Source: Prevotella veroralis DSM 19559 = JCM 6290
GTDB lineage: Bacteria; Bacteroidota; Bacteroidia; Bacteroidales; Bacteroidaceae
Direction: 5' to 3'
Assembly (NCBI RefSeq): GCF_000377625.1
Contig: NZ_KB898326.1
Span: 124,001-188,000, forward strand
Length of the DNA: 64,000 nt
Positions 44,060-51,501 of this stretch are shown here, in pieces. Each line of letters begins with the position of its first letter. Position 1 is the first letter of the stretch. The notes below the pieces were generated by a model. The model saw only the letters and a list, made by a program, of their open reading frames with translations. It was not told the origin of the DNA and did not search any database. Made by a program: the position numbers and the translations under genes.

Positions 44060-46705
44060 ATGAAGGCTAATAAAAATGATAGCAGACATTCAGCTATGAG
44101 GTTGATTACCATTTGCCTTTGTGTGATATTATCGCTTTGTACAGAGGTGCATGCCAATAATATTACTCCTAAAGAGGCTTTCCAGATTGCAAAAAGATAT
44201 GTTCGTGTAGACAAAAAGACACAGAGGAAGATTCTTACCAGAACTTCTTCTGCGTCCCAATCGAGCTTCTCTCAGAAGCAAGGAACTACACCTTATTATA
44301 TATATAACGATTCCAAAGGTAACGGATTCGTAATTGTTGCAGGCAATGATGCCATGGGGCAAGTGTTAGCCTATAGCCATGAAGGAGTGATAGATACAAC
44401 CCGTTTGAATCCTGAAGTAGCTTATTTACTTCATGAATACCGCCAAGTTTACAAAGAGCTCAATAGCAATCAGAAGCTATCAACAGCGGCAGCAGTGCCC
44501 CAATCTATCGCTTCGAAGAATGAAGTGAAGCCCCTCCTCCATTCGCATTGGAGCCAAGAAGAACCTTATAATAAGTACACTGGTTATTACACGGGGTGCG
44601 TTGCTACGGCTGTGGCACAAGTGATGTTCTACCATAAATGGCCACTCGTGGGAAGAGGACAGCATACATATACCACGAGAATTGACCAACAGCAACGTTC
44701 TGCAGACTTCTCCAAATCAACCTACCAGTGGCTCAATATGGATAATGACTATCGATATGGTCAATACAACGAAACGCAAGCCAATGCCGTTGCACACCTA
44801 ATGAGTGACGTTGGAATAGCGGTTAACATGCAGTATTCCCCTAATGGAAGTGGAACTCAAGACGGCAATGCCTTGAATGCTCTCCGTGAGTATTTTAACT
44901 ATGACGCAACGATAATTACCAAGGCTGATGAGGGTCCTTACCATTTCACGGAGATAATTAAGAACGAATTACGTAACGGCTTTCCGCTGTACATATCAGG
45001 TAGTCCTGGTGGTGGCAGAAGCGGTCATGCGTGGGTGGCTGACGGCTTCGATCGTGACGACTTGATACACATGAACTTTGGTTGGGGCGGTAATGCTGAT
45101 GGCTATTATTCGTTGAAAGCACTGAATCTGACCACCTCTGGCAAGGAATTTAGCGGTAGAGCCTTGAGTTTTGGCAAGCAGTTAGTCATTATATTAGCCC
45201 ACCCCAATAAGGAAGGAGTTGCCAAGATTGATTATAACCTACGTGAGGATGCCCCCAACATAGCCTTTAACAGCGAGGCAGATATGCACTTTGTTGGTAA
45301 TGAGCCAACCGCTTTAGAGAAGTGCCAAATAGCTTATAAGAACTTTACAAACCAAAGTACAACACCGTTCCAAGGCGACTTTGGTATTGGAATCTACGAT
45401 GAGAAAGGAAAGAGTATAGCTGTTTTTCCATCTGATACTCACGATAAGGGAGGCTATACAAAGGAGTATTTTAAGGCGAACGAGGGCAAGATTGTTTCCG
45501 GAGGACTCGTCTTCCAAGATATCAATTTCACCATTGATTTAACCCAACTCACCGATGGATTATACAATCTCTCACCTATCGCCTGCACTCGAAAAGACGA
45601 TGGCGAATGGGGCAAATGGGTAAAGATTAAGAAGGCACCTCGCTATGTTTTTGAGGTCAAGGAAGGTAAAATCACCTATCGTGAAAAGCCTTCCGTGGAT
45701 GCGTCCTTCCAGTTTGCTACGATGCCAACAACCGATGATAAGCTACAGACAGGTAGTGAGGCTAAGCTCCATCTTGCCATCAAAAAGCTCTTTGCAAGGC
45801 CTTTCGATGGTAAGATCCGATTAGACTTCTTGGATGCTAACAACCAGTCTGTTTATACGCATACAACTAAGAGTGTCGACTTTGAAGACTTTGTCGCAAC
45901 CCGCTTGACATTGACCCTTTCCCTCCCAGATGACCTCCCTTCTGGACGTTACCGACTGCGCGCAACGATCATTAACGACTATAGTGATGAAACGTGCCAG
46001 GTACGTGATGCCAATCAGAACGAGCCTTGTTATGTTGAAGTTGTAAAGGTGGAACGCCCCAAGGAACTCCTTTCTGGTGTGGTCGGATTCGTCCAAAATA
46101 ATGCAGAAGAGTCTATCGAGGGGCTTAATATAGATGTGAAACGAGAGGGACTCATCAAAGTTGGATGTGTTATCTACGCCAATAAAAACGTTGATTACAA
46201 TGGATCTATCACCTTAACGCTTGTAGATACCAAGACAAATGAGCGTATTTCCTTGCCCAGCTATCCGAAGACAATCAACCTTGCTAAGGCTTCCGATGGC
46301 GTTACCATTACAAGTGGATGGCTGAAAGCAAGCGACATAAAACTCATTAATCATCATCTATATCGCTTAGCACTCATCGCCAATATTGATGGAGAAGAGC
46401 AGGATTTATTGCCAAGGAAGGCTACTCCCCTACTCGTCTCAATCATCAATGGACCTAATAATGATGTGCCTAATGCTATTGACGAACTGCATACAACCAG
46501 TCAAATGAGATATGTGGACGGTCAGTTGGAGATAATTCAAACAGGCTTGAAATACGTTGACATCTACACGATGAATGGCTTACCTCTCCTTCATAAAGCG
46601 GTTGCTGGAAGCAATAGAATCGCTTTCCCATTAGCTCCATCAGCCTATATTATAAAGGTTACAACCGATAAGGGCTATTACACTAAGAAGCTGCTTGGCA
46701 ATTAA
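44060..46705 (+). CDS. C10 family cysteine peptidase with type IX sorting tail
   Basis: A streptopain/interpain-like secreted protease. The signal peptide is MRLITICLCVILSLCTEVHA, so the start is 44060 or the ATG at 44096; the frame is open from 43994, but that leaves 34 residues before the signal peptide. A pro-domain follows, then the catalytic domain with nucleophile Cys in YTGCVATAVAQV (about residue 180 from 44060) and His in GHAWVADG (about 323), then NFGWGG. A long beta-rich region leads to a C-terminal domain of type A sorting style (VDIYTMNGL ... SAYIIKVTTDKGYYTKKLL, split as VDIYTMNGLPLL and AYIIKVTTDKGYYTKK). Interpain A of P. intermedia degrades host proteins, including complement. 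Confidence 0.9.
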   Translation: MKANKNDSRHSAMRLITICLCVILSLCTEVHANNITPKEAFQIAKRYVRVDKKTQRKILTRTSSASQSSFSQKQGTTPYYIYNDSKGNGFVIVAGNDAMGQVLAYSHEGVIDTTRLNPEVAYLLHEYRQVYKELNSNQKLSTAAAVPQSIASKNEVKPLLHSHWSQEEPYNKYTGYYTGCVATAVAQVMFYHKWPLVGRGQHTYTTRIDQQQRSADFSKSTYQWLNMDNDYRYGQYNETQANAVAHLMSDVGIAVNMQYSPNGSGTQDGNALNALREYFNYDATIITKADEGPYHFTEIIKNELRNGFPLYISGSPGGGRSGHAWVADGFDRDDLIHMNFGWGGNADGYYSLKALNLTTSGKEFSGRALSFGKQLVIILAHPNKEGVAKIDYNLREDAPNIAFNSEADMHFVGNEPTALEKCQIAYKNFTNQSTTPFQGDFGIGIYDEKGKSIAVFPSDTHDKGGYTKEYFKANEGKIVSGGLVFQDINFTIDLTQLTDGLYNLSPIACTRKDDGEWGKWVKIKKAPRYVFEVKEGKITYREKPSVDASFQFATMPTTDDKLQTGSEAKLHLAIKKLFARPFDGKIRLDFLDANNQSVYTHTTKSVDFEDFVATRLTLTLSLPDDLPSGRYRLRATIINDYSDETCQVRDANQNEPCYVEVVKVERPKELLSGVVGFVQNNAEESIEGLNIDVKREGLIKVGCVIYANKNVDYNGSITLTLVDTKTNERISLPSYPKTINLAKASDGVTITSGWLKASDIKLINHHLYRLALIANIDGEEQDLLPRKATPLLVSIINGPNNDVPNAIDELHTTSQMRYVDGQLEIIQTGLKYVDIYTMNGLPLLHKAVAGSNRIAFPLAPSAYIIKVTTDKGYYTKKLLGN

Positions 46706-46768
46706 ACAAAGCCTTATAAGTCCCATGTCAAAGCCATTGACAACCTTTCACATCAAACAATAAGAATA

Positions 46769-47314
46769 ATGGAAACGACAGATTTGCAATATCCAAACGA
46801 AGAGAAGTTCAAGAGTGATTTGGTAAACTATCTGCAAGAACATGGTCTTGTGGATGAGATGTTACCCAATGCACCAGATATTGAAGAGAAGTGGCAGGGG
46901 ATTGCCGAAGCCTATCTTCCTGATGGAATAAAGGAGTTTTCGGCTTATCCCACCGTATCATTAGGTTGGATGATGTATGTTGGTATGGCGATTGCCAAGT
47001 ATTGGGATGAAGATTGGGAACTATATAATAAGGTGGAAAACCTCTACACCCATCTTCGTAATCGTATTGATTATGACCACATGGACGACTATATTTGTGA
47101 GAAAGTCTTACTCCTTTCTGCCGAAGACCATCAGCAACTAACAACCATCGTGGGAGAGTGTGCAGCTCGAACGAACAACCTTCTCCATCACCTCGGATTA
47201 GCTCCTGGCAGTCCAGAAGCCTTCCACTCATACGTAGCTGCACTCCATCAACTTTATTATATGGGTGCTGCTGTGCAGTTGAAGCGTATGGGGTATCACA
47301 TGAGGAAGATGTAA
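46769..47314 (+). CDS. Conserved-type hypothetical protein (181 aa)
   Basis: I do not recognise a named function. The product is soluble, helical and acidic at the N-terminus (METTDLQYPNEEKFKSDL), with an aromatic centre (LGWMMYVGMAIAKYWDEDW) and no signal peptide. It lies 63 nt downstream of the C10 peptidase on the same strand, so it may be co-transcribed, but a cytosolic protein with an exported protease shows no obvious link. Confidence 0.7.
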   Translation: METTDLQYPNEEKFKSDLVNYLQEHGLVDEMLPNAPDIEEKWQGIAEAYLPDGIKEFSAYPTVSLGWMMYVGMAIAKYWDEDWELYNKVENLYTHLRNRIDYDHMDDYICEKVLLLSAEDHQQLTTIVGECAARTNNLLHHLGLAPGSPEAFHSYVAALHQLYYMGAAVQLKRMGYHMRKM

Positions 47315-47339
47315 ATAGAAGCCTCCCCAAGCCCCTCTT

Positions 47340-47432
47340 TAATTCAAAATTCAAAGTTCACAATTCAAAATTATGATTAGGTAGAGTTGACGAGTGGATA
47401 GGTTGACAAGTAGACAGGTTATTTGTTCAGTG
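47340..47432 (+). repeat. 93-bp dispersed module, copy 2
   Basis: Ungapped match to 40029-40121: AATTCAAA repeats, then GTTGACGAGTGGATAGG. It is followed by a left-arm fragment of the TAGGGAC element (47450-47469) and a CCTCCCC palindrome (47483-47505). Confidence 0.75.
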
Positions 47433-47472
47433 CAATAGAGTACCACGATGTAGGGACGGATGCCCTCGTTGG

Positions 47473-47575
47473 AACCCCCACCCAGCCTCCCCTAAGGGGA
47501 GGAGTGCCTCACGGAAGGTAGCCAGGAAAGGACAGGATGACACATAACGAGGTAAGGTCTCGTTAGTAGAAACCA
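47473..47575. repeat. Short palindromes: CCTCCCC and AACGAG types
   Basis: CCTCCCCTAAGGGGAGG near 47485-47503 relates to the 22391 and 40136 palindromes. TAACGAGGTAAGGTCTCGTTA near 47547-47567 relates to AACGAGACCAAGTCTCGTT near 617-636. Both are short inverted repeats without T-runs. Confidence 0.5.
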
Positions 47576-47588
47576 CTGAAACGAAACA

Positions 47589-47676
47589 AGGAAACGCCCT
47601 CCTCAAAGCGAAGAGGGCGTTTCTTTGCTATGAAGAAAGCCTCTCTTTGATACAAAGGAACGCCCTCCTTAAATGG
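47589..47676. repeat. 22-bp tandem repeat array, 4 units
   Basis: Units begin at 47589, 47611, 47633 and 47655, each exactly 22 bp: AGGAAACGCCCTCCT, AAGAGGGCGTTTCTT, AAGAAAGCCTCTCTT and AAGGAACGCCCTCCT plus spacers. Confidence 0.82.
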
Positions 47677-47691
47677 AAAAGATACAAACCT

Positions 47692-47764
47692 GTAGGGACA
47701 GACGCCCTCGTCTGTCCGCAAAAAGAGTAGATACTTACGGACAGACGAGGGTGTCTGTCCCTAC
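47692..47764. repeat. TAGGGAC nested palindrome element, 73 bp
   Basis: A 27-bp inverted repeat with one difference: left arm 47692-47718 (GTAGGGACAGACGCCC then TCGTCTGTCCG), right arm 47738-47764, loop 19 nt. It is directly downstream of the 22-bp array, as at 63309-63553. Confidence 0.8.
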
Positions 47765-47815
47765 ATTATGATATTGTTTTCTCATGCAAATAGTACTATC
47801 TCCTAATATTTTTTG

Positions 47816-47823
47816 TACCTTTG
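47816..47823 (+). promoter_or_regulatory. -7 box of the HAD gene
   Basis: TACCTTTG, 22 nt before the ATG at 47846; -33 not clear. It places the transcription start close to the ATG and rules out a longer N-terminus. Confidence 0.6.
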
Positions 47824-47845
47824 CTGTTCAAAAGGTAATAGGTAT

Positions 47846-48637
47846 ATGGCAATCAAAGCAGCATTCTTCGATATTGACGGGACGTTGGTCTCGTTCACTA
47901 CTCACCAAATTCCTCCATCCACTATAAGGGCTATTGAACTGGCAAAGGAGCGTGGCGTAAAGATCTTCATATCAACAGGTCGACCTGTCGCCATCATCAA
48001 TAACATCGATGCAATCCGTCATCTCATAGACGGATACATCACTTTTAATGGTGCAAGAACGTTCATTGGCGATGAAGATATTACTTTGATGCCTATTCCG
48101 GAGGCTGAAGTTCGACTCATGATAGCCGATGCCAAGGAACGAGATTACGCTGTTGTGGTGTGCGGAAGGGATGATATTGGTATCTACAACCACTCTAAGA
48201 TTTACGAAGATGTGTTTGTCAAGGGCTTGAAAGTGACGAATATTGATGTGCATAAATCCATAGAGCCAATGCTTGATAAGCCTGTTTTACAATTAACGCC
48301 TTTCTTCCGTGTGGAGGACGAAGCCATCATTTTGCCCGCCATGAAGCATTGTGTCTCTGCCCGTTGGAACCCTCTTTTTACTGACATCACCGTCAAAGGT
48401 GCCGATAAGGGGAGTGCGCTCTTGAAGTTGGCAGCACATATCGGACTTGAACCGAGCGAGTGTATCGCTTTTGGAGATGGTGGAAACGACATGAGCATAC
48501 TCCATGCAGCAGGCATTGGAGTGGCTATGGGCAATGCAAATGAGGATGTTCAGGCTGCCGCCGATTATATCACAACGAGCGTTGATGAGGATGGTGTCCG
48601 CAACGCCTTCATACACTTTAATATAATAGAAGAGTAA
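47846..48637 (+). CDS. HAD superfamily phosphatase, Cof type
   Basis: 263 residues. Nucleophile D9 and acid-base D11 in FFDIDGTLVS, the Thr of motif II in FISTGRP, the Lys of motif III in KGADKGSALLKL and the metal-binding GDGGNDMSIL. A Cof-type (IIB) cap domain lies between motifs II and III. Such enzymes dephosphorylate sugar phosphates or cofactors; the substrate is unknown here. Start at 47846 as MAIKAAFFDID. The stop overlaps the next start in TAATG. Confidence 0.9.
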   Translation: MAIKAAFFDIDGTLVSFTTHQIPPSTIRAIELAKERGVKIFISTGRPVAIINNIDAIRHLIDGYITFNGARTFIGDEDITLMPIPEAEVRLMIADAKERDYAVVVCGRDDIGIYNHSKIYEDVFVKGLKVTNIDVHKSIEPMLDKPVLQLTPFFRVEDEAIILPAMKHCVSARWNPLFTDITVKGADKGSALLKLAAHIGLEPSECIAFGDGGNDMSILHAAGIGVAMGNANEDVQAAADYITTSVDEDGVRNAFIHFNIIEE

Positions 48638-49269
48638 TGTCAAATAAGATAGAACGTACTTCGCAGGAGAAGAGAACAGCCTTTGTTGTTGTCTTCACTT
48701 TCGTTATGATGTTGGCAGAAGTGGTCGTTGGACTCCTCTCCCACTCGATGGCTCTCTTCGCAGATGGCGTTCACATGGGATCACATGTACTTGTCATCGG
48801 TTTGAATTGGGCTGCCTACGTATTGGTGAGGCACCTTGAGAGCAAGGGAACAAGGCTATACGACTCGGATAAGATACTGAATTTATCGGCTTTTACAAGC
48901 GGTATCTTCCTTATCTTAATGGCTATTTTTATTATTGTCGAAGCTGTCGAACGACTCTCTTCCCACGTAGGAATACTCAATTACGAGTTTGCTCTTGGCA
49001 CTGCAATCGTGGGCTTGATTGCTAATACCATCAGTGCTTCTGTGCTCCACGGACACGATGGTACGACTGATTATAACAGTCGGGCAGCCTATCTCCACGT
49101 GCTTTCTGATGCCTTAACAGAGATTGGTGCAATCATTGGTTTACTATGTGCAATGTTCTGGAACATCACTTGGATTGATTCCTTGGTAGCCGTTGTGAGT
49201 GCGATAGTAGTGCTCCGTTGGGCAAAGCGATTGCTTTGGGACACAGGTAGAGCATTGACTAAGTGTTAA
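48637..49269 (+). CDS. DmeF-type cation diffusion facilitator, short form
   Basis: 210 residues with about six membrane helices, a divalent-metal exporter of the CDF superfamily. The TM2 metal site reads HMGSH where most CDF proteins have HxxxD, as in the DmeF cobalt/nickel group (DGxHMxxH). The TM5 site is HVLSD. It ends directly after TM6, with no C-terminal cytoplasmic domain and no His-rich loop, so it is shorter than usual DmeF. Translationally coupled to the HAD gene by TAATG. The metal is inferred from the motif only. Confidence 0.82.
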   Translation: MSNKIERTSQEKRTAFVVVFTFVMMLAEVVVGLLSHSMALFADGVHMGSHVLVIGLNWAAYVLVRHLESKGTRLYDSDKILNLSAFTSGIFLILMAIFIIVEAVERLSSHVGILNYEFALGTAIVGLIANTISASVLHGHDGTTDYNSRAAYLHVLSDALTEIGAIIGLLCAMFWNITWIDSLVAVVSAIVVLRWAKRLLWDTGRALTKC

Positions 49270-49310
49270 TAGAAAGGCTTCTTAACTGGCGAGCAAAACC
49301 TTATTAATCA

Positions 49311-51326
49311 TCAACGAACATAGTAAATAAGACGTCCCTCACTGGTTACTCCCTCTATAATAAGGTGGTAACCCGATTCTAAAAGAGCAGGGAGAGCAAT
49401 CTTAAAAGACGTTCCGCGCATGACAGGTTGCCAATAGGCTGTATGCGAATTGGGCGTATAAGACGTTGGAGTTTGATAGCCAAGAGTGGTGAAAGTCTTG
49501 GTATTTGTGAGTGGAACCGATGTCACATTATAGTTCCCCTTCTTAGTTGATATAGAGATAACTCCCATCCCTCCGGCTGTTCCCCATAGCACTGTTGAAC
49601 CCGTCTTAAACACATCTACGCGTTCAACATCAGCCATCTGGATATTGTCTAAATCATAGTCTTCATTCGCAAAGATACCATCCACGGCAATAGCCGCAGG
49701 ATGTCTGCCCTCGATAGTCATAGCTCCACGAACGTAACACTTGCCGAACTCGACCGTTACACCGGGCACTCTCCGCAACAACTCATGCAGACATGTGGCA
49801 CCAATGTCCTCTATGTCGCGCAGACCAAACGAATAATCGGCTGTGCGGGCGTATGCATCTGAACGCGAAGCATAGCTCGGTCGGTGACTGAATACATGTA
49901 TTTCGTCCAGCTTAATACTCCCATCTGTGACCGTCAAAGGTGCTTCCGTGGCAAGAGAATCATTATCGCTAAGCCATTTAAAAGGCGGTAATGAAGATGC
50001 AAAAGACGGATAGCTGTCCTCATCCAAATAGAGCTTCACCCATCCTTTACCAGCCTTCGTGAAAGCATTGAGTACGTATTGCGTGCCATCAGGATAGTCC
50101 ATTCCATCGAATACGAATTGCCCTTTTTCGTCGGTTTTAACGGCTGCGCAGAATCCACGATTGGGCGAGATGAGATTGACCACGCCCCCTTTAATGGGTC
50201 TGTGTCCTATGAGTGTCTCCACTTTCCCACGTATCTGTGCTGTCGTTTCTACCTTTACTAATGGTTGTTGATACTGTTTCTTCAAGACAGCCGATAGGTT
50301 ATATCGCTGCCAGAGATGGTTTCTTATGAAGCCGTCAAGCCTTGGATCGTTCAGTAAAGAGGCTGGTTGCTCTAAGGAGTAACGTGTGTCTTCATCTATC
50401 AAGAGGTGAGACAGGATATTAGAATATCCATCCCTATTCTCCTTGGGTAGGCTCTTCACGAGGCGGACAGCAACGTCCATCGTCTCATCGGGATGGAGGT
50501 CTGGAGCGGTAATAAGGCAAGGGAGGGTTCCATTCGTTGCCTGTGAAGTACTATCAAGACTTACTTTAAGATTGCAAAACTCCCTCTTCTGATTAATAAA
50601 ACATTGTTGCTCATCTATTTTATTAAGGTCTGAATCCAATAGTAAAAACGAATGGACTCCATCTTGATTGAAGTCTTTTAGAGGGAAGACAAGGGCGGTA
50701 TGGGGGCTTACTTTTGCAAAGTAGAAAGGTACGGAACGGCAGTGTCCCAACAACCAAAGTTCTCTTTTAGCAGTAAGGAGGCTATCCTTTATTGATACTC
50801 TAACCTTATCTTTTAACCTATTGATTGTTATGTAGTTATCAGAAATTACTTCTATACTATCTTGGAGATTGTCATCAAATGCAGAAAGGAGCTCTCCCGT
50901 TCCACCAATAAAAATACTTTTCGTACTTTCATAGCCCTCTACATTCGTCATATTACGGGTGTAGGCGCGCAAGAGATAACGCCCTTTGGCAGCGTTATCG
51001 GGTATGTCAATATAACCTGTAAACGTTTGTTGGTTTTGCAGAAGGCGGATGCGTCGAATGGTAACACGCTCTGGATTGATCAATTCAACATATACATACT
51101 GGCTCATGTCAGTAGGTTGATGTGTGATCGCATTCACTACGAAGACACGTAAAGAGATTCGTTGCCCTGCTTGATAACAATTAGCATCCGTGCAAACGTA
51201 GGTTTTCTCTTGTGGAAATACATTCGCCTGATGGATGAAAGGGGCATAGAGCGCATTGCTCGTCTGCGCTGATAAGGACAGAGCGAATAGAAGTGCAAGG
51301 TATGAGAGTATTATCTTTTTCATCAT
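49311..51326 (-). CDS. TonB-dependent-receptor plug-domain protein without barrel
   Basis: 671 residues. Signal peptide (MMKKIILSYLALLFALSLSAQ), an N-terminal macroglobulin-like region (YVCTDANCYQAGQRISLRV), a middle beta-rich part, a carboxypeptidase-regulatory-like domain (IRGKVETLIGHRPIKGGVVN, about residues 364-440), and a plug domain (about residues 500-610; LLRRVPGVTVEF and GVISISTKKGN). A short C-terminal segment ends the chain; the 22-strand barrel of true receptors is missing. I recall such plug-only proteins of 650-900 residues in Bacteroidota. Role unknown, probably outer-membrane associated. Divergent from mutS2. Confidence 0.8.
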   Translation of the reverse strand: MMKKIILSYLALLFALSLSAQTSNALYAPFIHQANVFPQEKTYVCTDANCYQAGQRISLRVFVVNAITHQPTDMSQYVYVELINPERVTIRRIRLLQNQQTFTGYIDIPDNAAKGRYLLRAYTRNMTNVEGYESTKSIFIGGTGELLSAFDDNLQDSIEVISDNYITINRLKDKVRVSIKDSLLTAKRELWLLGHCRSVPFYFAKVSPHTALVFPLKDFNQDGVHSFLLLDSDLNKIDEQQCFINQKREFCNLKVSLDSTSQATNGTLPCLITAPDLHPDETMDVAVRLVKSLPKENRDGYSNILSHLLIDEDTRYSLEQPASLLNDPRLDGFIRNHLWQRYNLSAVLKKQYQQPLVKVETTAQIRGKVETLIGHRPIKGGVVNLISPNRGFCAAVKTDEKGQFVFDGMDYPDGTQYVLNAFTKAGKGWVKLYLDEDSYPSFASSLPPFKWLSDNDSLATEAPLTVTDGSIKLDEIHVFSHRPSYASRSDAYARTADYSFGLRDIEDIGATCLHELLRRVPGVTVEFGKCYVRGAMTIEGRHPAAIAVDGIFANEDYDLDNIQMADVERVDVFKTGSTVLWGTAGGMGVISISTKKGNYNVTSVPLTNTKTFTTLGYQTPTSYTPNSHTAYWQPVMRGTSFKIALPALLESGYHLIIEGVTSEGRLIYYVR

Positions 51327-51354
51327 TCAAGCGCATTGTTTGTAGTTGACAGGA

Positions 51355-51362
51355 CAAATATA
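51355..51362 (-). promoter_or_regulatory. -7 box of the plug-domain gene
   Basis: TATATTTG on the minus strand, 29 nt before the start codon; no TTTG at the right distance. Confidence 0.5.
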
Positions 51363-51427
51363 GTAAATAAAATTGGATTCCTTTTGCTCTTCAAAAGATT
51401 TATGTCTTTGTTACAAGTAAATTTTAG

Positions 51428-51435
51428 TAATTTTG
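51428..51435 (+). promoter_or_regulatory. -7 box of mutS2
   Basis: TAATTTTG, 67 nt before the ATG at 51502. A TTTG at 51407-51410 is 17 nt upstream, shorter than usual. Confidence 0.5.
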
Positions 51436-51501
51436 CAGGTAATAATGTGTGGAAGGTGAGAAAAGTGCCTTCTGTGATGGAAAAGAAAGTAAAAAGCAAC
51501 A

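Noticed and set aside
46809..47354. 181-codon minus-strand frame opposite the hypothetical gene
   Set aside because: It mirrors the plus-strand frame at 46769; that frame has the better composition and start context.
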